This document shows, in pieces, positions 44,021 through 53,239 of a stretch of DNA of 64,000 bases. Positions within the stretch are counted from its first letter, which is position 1, and each line of letters begins with the position of its first letter. Made by a program: the position numbers and the translations under genes. Location: NCBI GenBank assembly GCA_004556565.1, contig SFGN01000009.1, positions 62,001-126,000 of the forward strand, in the 5' to 3' direction. The notes under the pieces are model-generated. The model saw only the letters and a list, made by a program, of their open reading frames with translations, was not told the origin of the DNA and did no database searches. Source of the DNA: Lachnospiraceae bacterium (GTDB taxonomy: Bacteria > Bacillota_A > Clostridia > Lachnospirales > Lachnospiraceae).

Positions 44021-45763
44021 CTAATTAATTGTCCTTTTCACATAGCTTGTGTGAAGAATATGATGTGCTTTTTCGCTTCCGGGCTCCCCCAGATATTCCT
44101 CATACAAATGTTTTACAGAAGGATTCTCATGTGATTTTCTCAGAGACTTAGCCGCATCATTATCATACAGGGCTTTTGCACGTACCGCACGGATATCAGT
44201 AAAATTACGGATATCTGCATGTACCTGCGGCTGTCCGCCGCCGTTTACGCAGCCGCCGGGGCATCCCATGATTTCAATGAAATGATAATCTGCCTCTCCC
44301 GCGCGTACTTTATCCATGATAATCCTTGCATTTGCAAGCCCTGATGCCACAGCAACTTTGACTTCCATTCCGGCAACCTGATAGAAAGCCTCCTTGATGC
44401 CTTCTGTCCCACGTACTTCCGTGAAATCCGGACATTCCAGTTCTTCTCCGGTCAGTGTTTCCACCGCCGTGCGAAGTGCTGCTTCCATTACACCTCCGGT
44501 TGCACCAAATATAACGGCTGCGCCTGTGGACTCTCCCAGCGGGTCATCAAAGCCTTCCTCCGGCAGCCTTCTGAAATCTATACCGAGCTTTCGGATCAAC
44601 CTGGCAAACTCTCTTGTCGTGATAGAAATATCCACATCCGGGACTCCTGCCGCATCCTGATCATCACGGGTCAGTTCAAATTTTTTTGCCGTACACGGCA
44701 TTACGCTGATGCAGACGATATTCTTCGGGTCTAGTCCCATTTTCTCCGCATAATATGTCTTGGTGACAGCTCCGAACATCTGCTGCGGTGATTTACAGCT
44801 TGACAGATTATCAAGCAGATCCGGGTAGTAATGCTCGCAATATTTGATCCATCCCGGTGAACAGGATGTCATAAGTGGAAGCTTTCCGCCGTTTTGTACC
44901 CGGTCAAGGAATTCATGTGCTTCTTCCATGATTGTCAGGTCAGCACTGAAATTCGTGTCAAATACTTTGTCAAATCCGATTCTTCGAAGTGCTGCCGCCA
45001 TCTTTCCTTCCACATCAGTTCCCATCGGATAGCCAAATTCTTCACCCAGGGCAGCACGTACGGCCGGAGCCGGCTGAACCACCACATATTTCTCCGGGTC
45101 TGCGATAGCCTCCAGAACCTCATGTGTAGAATCTTTTTCATACAATGCGCCAGTCGGACAGACGGCAATACACTGACCGCAGCTTACACAGCTTGTCTCT
45201 CCCAGCCCCATATCAAAGGCTGAACCGATCAGGGTTGCAAATCCACGGTTGTTTGCGCCGATCACGCCTACAGCCTGTGATTTTTCGCAAACTGCCACAC
45301 AGCGTCTGCAAAGAATACATTTATTATTGTCACGCACCATATGCGGGGCACTGGTATCCAGATCATAATGATTCATTTCCCCTTCAAAATAATGCTCATC
45401 TGCCACGCCAAGTTCCTGAGACAGAGACTGTAATTCACAGTTTCCGCTTCTTACACAAGACAGACATTTCTTGTCGTGATCGGACAAAATCAACTGCAGC
45501 GTGCGTCTTCTGGATTCCAGAAGCTTCGGTGTATTTGTCAGGACTTCCATACCTTCGCTGATCGGATGTACGCAGGCCGCCGCAAGATTCCTCGCCCCCT
45601 TAACTTCAACCACGCACATACGGCATGCACCGATTTCATTCATATCTTTCAAAAAACAAAGAGTCGGAATCCGGATGCCGGCGATATGAGCCGCCTCCAG
45701 AATCGTAGAACCGGCAGGGGCAGTGACACTGAGTCCATTGATTTTTAAATTCACATTTTCCAT
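44021..45763 (-). CDS. hydA: NADH-linked [FeFe]-hydrogenase catalytic subunit
   Basis: 580 residues. N-terminal [2Fe-2S] ferredoxin domain (1-78, IGACRMCVVEV), a His/Cys [4Fe-4S] site (HDKKCLSCVRSGNC, about 97-110), two [4Fe-4S] motifs (about 140-215), and the H-cluster domain with L1 TSCSPGW, L2 MPCTAKKFE and L3 EIMGCPGGCVNGGGQP, followed by the small-subunit C-terminus. It makes or oxidises H2. With HydB and HydC it belongs to the trimeric group A3-type complexes that in Thermotoga and acetogens couple ferredoxin and NADH (electron bifurcation). Confidence 0.96.
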   Translation of the reverse strand: MENVNLKINGLSVTAPAGSTILEAAHIAGIRIPTLCFLKDMNEIGACRMCVVEVKGARNLAAACVHPISEGMEVLTNTPKLLESRRRTLQLILSDHDKKCLSCVRSGNCELQSLSQELGVADEHYFEGEMNHYDLDTSAPHMVRDNNKCILCRRCVAVCEKSQAVGVIGANNRGFATLIGSAFDMGLGETSCVSCGQCIAVCPTGALYEKDSTHEVLEAIADPEKYVVVQPAPAVRAALGEEFGYPMGTDVEGKMAAALRRIGFDKVFDTNFSADLTIMEEAHEFLDRVQNGGKLPLMTSCSPGWIKYCEHYYPDLLDNLSSCKSPQQMFGAVTKTYYAEKMGLDPKNIVCISVMPCTAKKFELTRDDQDAAGVPDVDISITTREFARLIRKLGIDFRRLPEEGFDDPLGESTGAAVIFGATGGVMEAALRTAVETLTGEELECPDFTEVRGTEGIKEAFYQVAGMEVKVAVASGLANARIIMDKVRAGEADYHFIEIMGCPGGCVNGGGQPQVHADIRNFTDIRAVRAKALYDNDAAKSLRKSHENPSVKHLYEEYLGEPGSEKAHHILHTSYVKRTIN

Positions 45764-45778
45764 ATTCCCGTTCCTCCC

Positions 45779-47617
45779 TTACTCTTTGTAAATCGCGCCA
45801 AAGCGGCATTTTTCCATGCAGGCACCGCACTTCAGACATTTTTCCGGGTTAATCATATGCGGTTCTTTTACAGTTCCGATAATCGCGCCTGCCGGACAGA
45901 CTCTTGAACAAAGTGTACAGCCGCGGCACTTATCTGCATCAATCTTATACTGCAGAAGGTCTTTGCAGACACCGGCAGGACATCGTTTATCAACGATATG
46001 TGCAATATATTCGTCTCGGAAATAACGCAAAGTAGAAATAACAGGGTTTGGAGCCGTCTGCCCGAGAGCACACAGAGAGTTCGCCTGCAGATGACGGCAA
46101 AGCTCCTCCAGCTTATCCAGATCTTCCATCGTGGCTTTGCCTTTGGTGATCTTGTCTAAAATCTCAAGCATACGTCTTGTGCCGATTCGGCACGGCGTAC
46201 ATTTTCCACAGGACTCATCTACTGTAAACTCCAGGAAAAACTTTGCAATATCGACCATACAGGTCGTCTCATCCATAACGATCAGTCCTCCGGAGCCCAT
46301 CATGGAACCGATTGCTATCAGGTTATCATAGTCAATAGGAACATCCAGGTGCTCTGCCGGAATACATCCGCCTGACGGACCGCCGGTCTGTGCGGCCTTA
46401 AATTTCTTTCCGTTCGGAACACCGCCTCCGATTTCTTCAATAATCTCTCTTAAGGTCGTTCCCATCGGAACTTCAACAAGACCGGTATTGTGAATCTTGC
46501 CGCCCAAGGCAAATACCTTTGTCCCTTTTGATTTTTCCGTTCCCATGGATGCAAACCATTCTGCACCGTTAACAATAATCTGCGGAATATTGGCATATGT
46601 TTCTACATTATTCAGAATGGTCGGTTTCTCAAACAGACCTTTCAGGGCCGGGAACGGCGGACGCGGACGCGGTTCTCCACGGTTACCTTCAATGGATGTC
46701 ATCAGTGCTGTTTCCTCTCCACATACAAATGCGCCGGCTCCAAGCCTCAGTTCAATGTCAAATTTAAAACCTGTTCCGAAAATATCTTCTCCCAACAGGC
46801 CATATTCTCTCGCCTGATTAATTGCAATCTCAAGACGCTGTACAGCAATCGGATATTCAGCGCGTACATAAATATATCCCTGGCTTGCTCCTATCGCATA
46901 ACCGGCGATTGCCATTGCTTCCAGTACGGCATGCGGGTCGCCTTCAAGAACAGAACGGTCCATGAATGCTCCCGGATCGCCTTCGTCGGCATTACAGCAG
47001 ACATATTTCTGGTCGGCTTCATTCGCCGCCGCAAATTTCCATTTCAATCCGGTGGGGAAACCTGCGCCGCCCCTTCCTCTTAATCCACTGTCGAGCACGA
47101 CCTGGATGACCTGCTCCGGCGTCATCTCTGTCAAAACTTTTCCAAGAGCTTCATATCCGCCGGTGCCTATATATTCTTCAATATTCTCCGGGCTTATCTC
47201 ACCACAGTTGCGCAGGGCAACCCTGTGCTGTTTTTTATAAAACCTGGTTTCTTCCAGAGGAAGAATATGTTCAGTCTTCGTTGTTTCTTCATACAGAAGC
47301 CTCCGCACGACATTCCCGCCTTTTAAATGCTCCGAAACTATCTCCGGAATATCCTCTTCCTTCACCATAGAGTAGAAAGCGCCTTCCGGATACACAATCA
47401 TAATCGGCCCTAACGCACAAAGACCGAAACAACCTGTCTTAACGATCTGAACTTCTGATTCCAGACCGTTTGCTTTAATCTCTTCCTCTAACTTTTCAAT
47501 AATTCTGTGACTTCCTGAAGAAGTACAGCCGGTACCCCCGCATACGTGAACACGGTAACGGCAGACATTCTTCTTCATTTTCTCTTTGATTACATGTAAT
47601 TCTTCCAGTGTTTTCAT
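45779..47617 (-). CDS. hydB: Bifurcating hydrogenase NADH/FMN subunit (NuoF-like)
   Basis: 612 residues. N-terminal thioredoxin-like [2Fe-2S] domain (about 20-110, CGGTGCTSSG...TGCFGLC), a NuoF-like core with GRGGAGFPTGLKW (FMN/NAD site, about 192-204) and SCGKCTPCRIGT ([4Fe-4S], about 465), and two C-terminal ferredoxin motifs (CRGCTLCSRVC; CLKCGACMEKC). It accepts or donates electrons from NADH. Sixteen bases separate it from hydA and 21 from hydC. Confidence 0.96.
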   Translation of the reverse strand: MKTLEELHVIKEKMKKNVCRYRVHVCGGTGCTSSGSHRIIEKLEEEIKANGLESEVQIVKTGCFGLCALGPIMIVYPEGAFYSMVKEEDIPEIVSEHLKGGNVVRRLLYEETTKTEHILPLEETRFYKKQHRVALRNCGEISPENIEEYIGTGGYEALGKVLTEMTPEQVIQVVLDSGLRGRGGAGFPTGLKWKFAAANEADQKYVCCNADEGDPGAFMDRSVLEGDPHAVLEAMAIAGYAIGASQGYIYVRAEYPIAVQRLEIAINQAREYGLLGEDIFGTGFKFDIELRLGAGAFVCGEETALMTSIEGNRGEPRPRPPFPALKGLFEKPTILNNVETYANIPQIIVNGAEWFASMGTEKSKGTKVFALGGKIHNTGLVEVPMGTTLREIIEEIGGGVPNGKKFKAAQTGGPSGGCIPAEHLDVPIDYDNLIAIGSMMGSGGLIVMDETTCMVDIAKFFLEFTVDESCGKCTPCRIGTRRMLEILDKITKGKATMEDLDKLEELCRHLQANSLCALGQTAPNPVISTLRYFRDEYIAHIVDKRCPAGVCKDLLQYKIDADKCRGCTLCSRVCPAGAIIGTVKEPHMINPEKCLKCGACMEKCRFGAIYKE

Positions 47618-47638
47618 GCAATGTCCTCCATCTCCGCA

Positions 47639-48133
47639 CTATTCATATTTTGCAAGGATATCATCAATATCGTCTACAGTCAGACGCCCGTAGACTTCAT
47701 CGTTTATCATCATAACAGGTGCAAGCCCGCACGCTCCAACGCATCGGCAGGCATCCAGTGAAAACTTGCCGTCCGGCGTGCACTCACCCCCGACAATCCC
47801 CAGTTTTTCCATCAATGCATTGTAAATATCTCCTGACCCTTTTACATAGCAGGCAGTGCCAAGACAGACCGAAATCCGATATTTCCCCTTCGGATAAAGG
47901 CTGAACTGAGAATAAAATGTTGCAACTCCGTAAATTTTTTCCATTGGGATTCCTGTCTGATCTGAAATCATTTTCAGGGCTTCCTCAGGAAGATAGCCGT
48001 AAATGTCCTGCGTTTTCTGAAGGATAGGCATCAGTGCACCTTTTTCATCCTTCAGTTCGGCAATTGCCTGTAATAAAGCTTCTTCCTGTTCCTTAGTCCC
48101 TGAAAAAGGAACTGTCTGTTTTTTCTCGGCCAT
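47639..48133 (-). CDS. hydC: Bifurcating hydrogenase small subunit (NuoE-like)
   Basis: 164 residues from ATG 48133, which follows GGAGG by seven bases; the frame opens earlier (48172) without a site. A NuoE-type thioredoxin-like domain has the four [2Fe-2S] cysteines: CLGTACYVKG (about 92-97) and CRCVGACGLAP (about 133-139). It is the first gene of the six-gene hydrogenase operon, just behind a SigA-type promoter. Confidence 0.95.
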   Translation of the reverse strand: MAEKKQTVPFSGTKEQEEALLQAIAELKDEKGALMPILQKTQDIYGYLPEEALKMISDQTGIPMEKIYGVATFYSQFSLYPKGKYRISVCLGTACYVKGSGDIYNALMEKLGIVGGECTPDGKFSLDACRCVGACGLAPVMMINDEVYGRLTVDDIDDILAKYE

Positions 48134-48174
48134 CGCTAAACCTCCATTCTTTTTCTTTATAAAATATTTCACCT

Positions 48175-48204
48175 ATCATATCATAGGTTTGTATATTTTG
48201 TCAT
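48175..48204 (-). promoter_or_regulatory. Promoter of the hydrogenase operon
   Basis: On the minus strand ATGACA (five of six), 18 bases, TATGAT (five of six), about 42 bp before the hydC start. A second TATGAT overlaps at 48180-48185. Confidence 0.55.
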
Positions 48205-48280
48205 CATTTGGCATGTGATTTTAATATTATTATGAAATTTTGCATATATTTTTCTTATGCAGCAAAAATCTATTAATCAA

Positions 48281-48349
48281 AGCGGCATCACTGCTCCCGC
48301 CGCAAGTACCTTATTATATGTGCTTGTCTGCGGATGCGCTGATGCCGCT
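48281..48349 (-). terminator. Large stem-loop after the precorrin-2 dehydrogenase gene
   Basis: AGCGGCATCA (48281-48290) pairs perfectly with TGATGCCGCT (48340-48349) around a 49-base loop that itself can pair CGCAAG with CTTG-GCG. It starts 11 bp after the gene's stop codon and is followed on the minus strand by TTTGATTAATAGATTTTT. The large loop is unusual for a simple terminator. Confidence 0.55.
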
Positions 48350-48359
48350 GCCTATTGCC

Positions 48360-48851
48360 TTATTCCTTTGTAACCTTTGTCATATGAAGAGTTTTTTCAA
48401 TCACTCTCCGCATCTCTTTTACCGTTGCAGGACTGCTGCCGCCTGAATTGATTCCGATGACCACATCCTCCGTCTGTACAAGAGAAGGGAAATAGAAATC
48501 GCAGTTTTCTTTTTTATCTGCCCTGTTAAATAATATCTGCCTCTTTTCTTCTTTTTCCAGGCGCTTCGTCTCTTCTTCCACCTGCCTGTTAGTCTCCGGA
48601 TCATCAGTTGCCGCAAGAACTATATCCGCATCTTTCAGCATTCCGGGCTGATACGCTTTCTGCACCCAGGTGATTTTCTTTTCTGCGATAAGAGGCTCAA
48701 ACTGTGCACAGATTTCCGGTGATATTACGGTGATATCCTCTGCAAATGAACTCAGGCTTTTCATTCTGCGGGCTGCAATCTTCCCTCCTCCGATAACATA
48801 GACCTTTTTATCGGAAATGTCGATAAATATCGGAAAAAATGCTTTTTTCAT
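48360..48851 (-). CDS. Precorrin-2 dehydrogenase (siroheme synthase N-terminal type)
   Basis: 163 residues, length of the stand-alone SirC/Met8-like domain. FPIFIDISDKKVYVIGGGKIAARR (seen as VYVIGGGKIAARR, residues 18-30) is the NAD site; an ATDDPETNRQV motif (about 84) and GINSGGSSPATVKEMR (about 137) are typical of the CysG N-terminal module. It oxidises precorrin-2 to sirohydrochlorin, the substrate of CbiK encoded in the same cluster. Last gene of the corrinoid operon. Confidence 0.92.
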   Translation of the reverse strand: MKKAFFPIFIDISDKKVYVIGGGKIAARRMKSLSSFAEDITVISPEICAQFEPLIAEKKITWVQKAYQPGMLKDADIVLAATDDPETNRQVEEETKRLEKEEKRQILFNRADKKENCDFYFPSLVQTEDVVIGINSGGSSPATVKEMRRVIEKTLHMTKVTKE

Positions 48852-48929
48852 TTATATTCTGCCTCCGCCGCCAACTGTAATTCCATTCACTTTACTTCTG
48901 CCCATGCCGCAGACTGTAACTCCATTCAT
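48852..48929 (-). CDS. Possible 25-residue ORF with internal repeat before the dehydrogenase gene
   Basis: ATG 48929, seven bases after GGGAG at the end of the transporter gene, opens a 25-codon frame ending in a TAA that directly adjoins, in the same frame, the ATG of the precorrin-2 dehydrogenase gene. The peptide is a double repeat (MNGVTVCGMGRSK then VNGITVGGGGRI), and the DNA repeats also match closely. It could be a real small protein, a translational coupler, or a duplicated spacer. Confidence 0.4.
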   Translation of the reverse strand: MNGVTVCGMGRSKVNGITVGGGGRI

Positions 48930-48930
48930 T

Positions 48931-50550
48931 TTACTGCTCCCACTGTGCATAACGATATTCAAGTGCACCTGTTGCCGGATTCTGTGTAATGCCGGTTAAT
49001 CCGGGACGGATCAGATTGCAGTTTTTGATGCTGTAAAGCGGGATGATATAAAACTGCTCCCCGACTGCCAGCTGCTCTGCCTGATGCATCAGCTCCGCAC
49101 GTTTTTCAGGGTCTGTCTCTGAATCGGACTGTGTCACGAGAGCATCATATTCTGAATCACGAATCCCGCTACAATTATAAGTTCCATTCGACAATAACAT
49201 AGAAAGGTAGGTATATGGGTCAGCAAAATCCGCTGTCCAGTTCATCCTGCAAAGTTCAAAATCTCCGGCCCTTCGGTCTGTGTAATTCACCTGAAGCTCC
49301 TGTGCCTGCAATTCCACATCAATATTCAGATTTCTCTTCCACTGCTCCTTCAGCACCTGTGCCGTGTCTGAATCCTGCTCCAAAGATGGGTATTTATAAA
49401 CCAGTGCCGGGAATCCTTCTCCGTTCGGATATCCTGCTTCGGCAAGCAAACGCTGTGCTTCTTCCACATCTTCTTCAAACGGTTTCTCTGCTCCGTCTAT
49501 AAAATAGCTTCCGTCTGTTTTATCAGTCATATATTTAGCAATAAAATTAACTGTCGGTTCTGTATCCTCGCCAAGAATCCGGCAAAGCTCTTCCCTGTCA
49601 ACCGCAAGATTCAATGCTTTGCGCACCCTCACATCATCCAGAGGCTCAACCGCCAGATTCGGATAAATATAACGGGTGGCAATTGAATTGGTAACGACCA
49701 GGTCTTCCTTGCCTTCATACAAATCAAGTACAGCCGACGGTACGCCCGGCGCGACATCTAACTCCCCGCTCTCATAAGCATTTGCCATTGCTTCCGTGCT
49801 GTCAAAAAAGCGATAGGTAATCTGTTCCAGATTTACTACATCCGCATTCCAGTATTTTTCATTCTTTTTCAGGACAAAATACTGCTCCGGTTCATATTCT
49901 GCCAGATAAAAGGGTCCGTTTGCCACGCTCGTCTCCGGATTTTTATCCCATCCGCTGTCGGCAGAATCTGCATAGGATACACAGGACGGAGTATAGACCG
50001 GAAGCCGCAGCAGATCCAGAAAGTACACACAAGGTTCTGACAGGTGGAAAATCAATGTATAATCATCAGGAGTCTCGACCCCCAGAGAATCCGCCTGTGC
50101 TTCTCCATTATAAATTGCCTCTGCATTTTCGATCGGGAACAGATAATTTGCATAACCATTTCCGCTTTTCGGGTCGAGGGAGCGGATCATCGTATTTACA
50201 AAATCCGCAGATGTGACCGGCGTACCGTCAGACCACACCGCATCTTTTCTCAGATGAAATGTCCATTCGGTAGAATCTTTGTTTACGTCGTACGATTCTG
50301 CAGCCCTGTATTCCAGGTTTCCCTCCGCATCATAGGTGACAAGCTCATCAAGTGCAGTGACCGAATATGCAAGATAAGTCAGTGCTATCATCCCTGCCGG
50401 GTCCAGTCCGCCCGTTTCACTATTTGTCGCAATTACCAGTTCCTTTTTTTTCACATTTTCCTGTTCTGCATTTCCACAGCCGGTAAGCCCCGATGAAGCT
50501 AAAAGAATAAATGCCATGAAAGCGGCTGTAATTCTGTTTCTTCTTTTCAT
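48931..50550 (-). CDS. ABC transporter substrate-binding lipoprotein (peptide/nickel family)
   Basis: 539 residues; lipobox LTGC at about 22-25, so the protein is lipid-anchored outside the membrane. SBP family 5 fold: DPAGMIALTYLAYSV, WTFHLRKDAVWSDGTPVTSADFV (seen as LRKDAVWSDGTPVTSADFV), and a C-terminal half with RVRKALNLAVDREELC. The family carries oligopeptides, nickel or heme-like ligands; the sequence looks more like an OppA than a NikA type, while the position in a corrinoid operon favours a metal or tetrapyrrole-related cargo. It follows the ATPase gene by 21 bp. Confidence 0.92.
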   Translation of the reverse strand: MKRRNRITAAFMAFILLASSGLTGCGNAEQENVKKKELVIATNSETGGLDPAGMIALTYLAYSVTALDELVTYDAEGNLEYRAAESYDVNKDSTEWTFHLRKDAVWSDGTPVTSADFVNTMIRSLDPKSGNGYANYLFPIENAEAIYNGEAQADSLGVETPDDYTLIFHLSEPCVYFLDLLRLPVYTPSCVSYADSADSGWDKNPETSVANGPFYLAEYEPEQYFVLKKNEKYWNADVVNLEQITYRFFDSTEAMANAYESGELDVAPGVPSAVLDLYEGKEDLVVTNSIATRYIYPNLAVEPLDDVRVRKALNLAVDREELCRILGEDTEPTVNFIAKYMTDKTDGSYFIDGAEKPFEEDVEEAQRLLAEAGYPNGEGFPALVYKYPSLEQDSDTAQVLKEQWKRNLNIDVELQAQELQVNYTDRRAGDFELCRMNWTADFADPYTYLSMLLSNGTYNCSGIRDSEYDALVTQSDSETDPEKRAELMHQAEQLAVGEQFYIIPLYSIKNCNLIRPGLTGITQNPATGALEYRYAQWEQ

Positions 50551-50571
50551 TTTTCTCTCCTGCCTGTTTTA

Positions 50572-52407
50572 CTAAATCTGACTTGTCATCCTGTAGCCTG
50601 CACTTCTCTTTCCGGTATGTTCCTCAGAATACAGGAAGCATGCTACTTCCCTGTCCCCGAACTGATATAACCCGGGACGTTCCTTCCTGCAGCATTCCAT
50701 GACATATCCACATCGAGGGGCATATGGGCATGACGCTTTCCGTGCCGGTTCTTCCGTCTCCTCCGTCACGGAGGAAATCCGTTTCTTTGCCTTTTTGGGC
50801 TCCGGACTCAGTTCTGCCGCCAGCAATTCCTTCGTGTACGGATGCCACGGGTCTTCATAAACCTGTTTTGTCTTTCCCGTCTCTACAAAACCCCCGGCAA
50901 ACATTACCCCGATCCTGCTGCTCATCCGTCTGACTACACTTAAATCGTGGGAAATAAAAAGATACGATATCCCTTTTTCCTTCTGAATCTGACGAAGCAT
51001 CTGCAGTATCTGCCCCTGAATTGTTACATCCAGCGCGGATACAGGTTCATCCAGCACCAGAAGCTCCGGCTCCGGCATCAGTGCCCGGGCGATACTGATG
51101 CGCTGCCGCTGTCCTCCCGAAAAGGCATGCGGATATTTATCTGCATCCTTCTTTTGAAGTCCCACATGTACCAGCATATCTTCAATCTGCTCATCCCACT
51201 CTCCCGGGTCTTCAGTCTTATGAATCCTGAGTGGTTCCTTCAGTATTTCCCTGACAGTGCATCTGGGATCCAGAGATGCACTGCAGTCCTGGAACACCAT
51301 CTGAATTTTCCTTGTCTGTTCTTTTGTCCTTCCTTTCTTTAATGAAGGAAAAGGAACTCCTTTGTAATGCAAAGCACCGGAATCAGGCTCAAGAAGCCCT
51401 GTAACGATACGCGCAAGGGTTGTTTTTCCGCATCCGCTCTCTCCCACAAGGCCAAATGTTTCACCCTCATATATGCGAATCGAAACATTATTCACTGCAT
51501 TATTTTCTTTCTTATAAAACATCCCGGCTGCTATGCGGAATTTTTTTGTAATTTTTTCAATTTTAAGCGTCTCCCTGTCCGATACCATTTTACCGACAAG
51601 AGCTGATTTCCCGGCAGCACTGCGGAGCAGTTCCTTTGTATATTCTGTCTCCGGTGCATAAAAAATATCCCCCGCCGAACCGGCTTCCACGATCTGCCCG
51701 TCCTTCATAACCAGAACTCTGTCTGCCAAAGCGGCAATAACCCCCAGATCATGACTTACAAGCAAAACCGCCATATTCATCTCAGCAGAAATTCTTCTGA
51801 GCCGCTCGAGGATCTGCCGCTGTACAGTCACATCCAGCGCAGTCGTCGGCTCATCCGCGATCAGAAGCTCCGGCTCACAGGCAAGAGCAATCGCTAGTAC
51901 GACTCTCTGTCTCAGCCCGCCGGACAATTCAAACGGATACTGCCGCATCCGTTCCTTTCCTTTACGGATTCCTGCCATATCCAAAAGCTCCAGCACACGG
52001 GATTCCAGCTCATTTTCTGAAAGCCTCTTCCGCATGCTGCGGTTTTCTCCGTCTCTGCTGTCTGTCTTCATACGCTTTGCTTTACGGCGATAATGAACCT
52101 GTATAGTTTCTTTCAACTGCCTGCCTACCGTAACAGATGGGTTAAGATACGTCATAGGGTCCTGGAACACCATAGCCGCTTTCTGCCGCCCGCCCGCTAT
52201 CTCACACCGTTCAAAAGAAGCCTCCGCTCCGTCCGGCAGAAGCCCCATCACAGCACGCATCACAGTACTTTTTCCGGAACCGGATTCTCCTGCAATGCCG
52301 ACGATTTCTCCGGATTCGACCGAAAAGCTTACATTACGGACAGCTTCATGGATCTCCGACTTATTATAAAATTGTACGGTTAAATTCTGCACATTCAATA
52401 AACTCAT
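50572..52407 (-). CDS. Fused double ATPase of the peptide/nickel ABC transporter (DppD-DppF type)
   Basis: 611 residues holding two complete ABC ATPases that are usually separate proteins. First unit: Walker A GESGSGKST (about 39), signature LSGGLRQR, Walker B LLIADEPTTALDV. Second: Walker A GESGCGKTT (about 324), signature FSGGQRQR, Walker B LVLDEPVSALDV. The C-terminus has the oligopeptide-type cysteine tail CPYAPRCGYVMECC. It energises import through the two permeases encoded directly upstream. Confidence 0.94.
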   Translation of the reverse strand: MSLLNVQNLTVQFYNKSEIHEAVRNVSFSVESGEIVGIAGESGSGKSTVMRAVMGLLPDGAEASFERCEIAGGRQKAAMVFQDPMTYLNPSVTVGRQLKETIQVHYRRKAKRMKTDSRDGENRSMRKRLSENELESRVLELLDMAGIRKGKERMRQYPFELSGGLRQRVVLAIALACEPELLIADEPTTALDVTVQRQILERLRRISAEMNMAVLLVSHDLGVIAALADRVLVMKDGQIVEAGSAGDIFYAPETEYTKELLRSAAGKSALVGKMVSDRETLKIEKITKKFRIAAGMFYKKENNAVNNVSIRIYEGETFGLVGESGCGKTTLARIVTGLLEPDSGALHYKGVPFPSLKKGRTKEQTRKIQMVFQDCSASLDPRCTVREILKEPLRIHKTEDPGEWDEQIEDMLVHVGLQKKDADKYPHAFSGGQRQRISIARALMPEPELLVLDEPVSALDVTIQGQILQMLRQIQKEKGISYLFISHDLSVVRRMSSRIGVMFAGGFVETGKTKQVYEDPWHPYTKELLAAELSPEPKKAKKRISSVTEETEEPARKASCPYAPRCGYVMECCRKERPGLYQFGDREVACFLYSEEHTGKRSAGYRMTSQI

Positions 52408-52408
52408 T

Positions 52409-53239
52409 TTAAGCTCTCTTTTCCAATCCCGTTCCTATCAGATTCAACGACAAAATCAGCAGGCATAATACCATCACAGGGTAAATCATCTGATATGGAT
52501 ATACCTGCATCTGGCTTCTTGCTTCTGAAATCAATGTTCCCAGACTTGCCTGCGGTGCGGCGATCCCTACCCCTACAAAGCTAAGGAATGCTTCAGTAAA
52601 AATTGCCTGCGGTACAAAAAACACAAGATTGACAATAATCTGTCCGGACGCATTTGGAAGCAGATGACAGAACAAAATCCTGACATTTCCTGCCCCTGCC
52701 AGCCTTGATGCATCACAGAATTCCAGATTTTTAAGCCGCATGACCTCCCCGCGCACGACACGGGCAATCTTCGTCCAGCCGGAAATACAGATTCCTGTCA
52801 GGATGCTTCCCACATTTGCCCCAAAGGTCAGTGTTATCAATATCACATATAAAAGAGATGGAATAGCATCCAGAATATCCGCTGCACGCATCAATATCAT
52901 ATCTGCCATGCCGCCCCGATATCCTGCGGCACTTCCGATCAGGATTCCTGCCACACCACAGATTGCCGCACTCCCAAGACCCACGATCAGGGAAATCCTC
53001 GTCCCGTACCAGACGCGTACAAAAATATCTCTGCCGAATTTATCTGTTCCGAACCAGTGCAAAGCCGAGCTTCCCATGTTGCGCACAAGTGCATTCTGCC
53101 CGGAATAAGAATGCGGGGAAAAAAACGGAACAAAAACGGACAACAGTACTAACACACACAGCAGTACAATGCCAAATGTTAATGTTTTATTTTTTTTTAT
53201 TATATTTTTCTTTCTATAAATACTTTTTAATCTTCTCAT
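52409..53239 (-). CDS. ABC transporter permease (DppC/NikC type)
   Basis: 276 residues from ATG 53239, which overlaps the stop of the partner permease (ATGA); an upstream in-frame GTG at 53281 has no site. Five to six membrane helices, and the EAA loop with DASRLAGAGNVRILFCHLLPN-like content (seen as RLAGAGNVRILFCHLLPN, about 190) that docks to the ATPase. The motif HWFGTDKFGRDIFVRVWYGTR-type (WFGTDKFGRDIF) near residue 75 is typical of the peptide/nickel family. Confidence 0.94.
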   Translation of the reverse strand: MRRLKSIYRKKNIIKKNKTLTFGIVLLCVLVLLSVFVPFFSPHSYSGQNALVRNMGSSALHWFGTDKFGRDIFVRVWYGTRISLIVGLGSAAICGVAGILIGSAAGYRGGMADMILMRAADILDAIPSLLYVILITLTFGANVGSILTGICISGWTKIARVVRGEVMRLKNLEFCDASRLAGAGNVRILFCHLLPNASGQIIVNLVFFVPQAIFTEAFLSFVGVGIAAPQASLGTLISEARSQMQVYPYQMIYPVMVLCLLILSLNLIGTGLEKRA

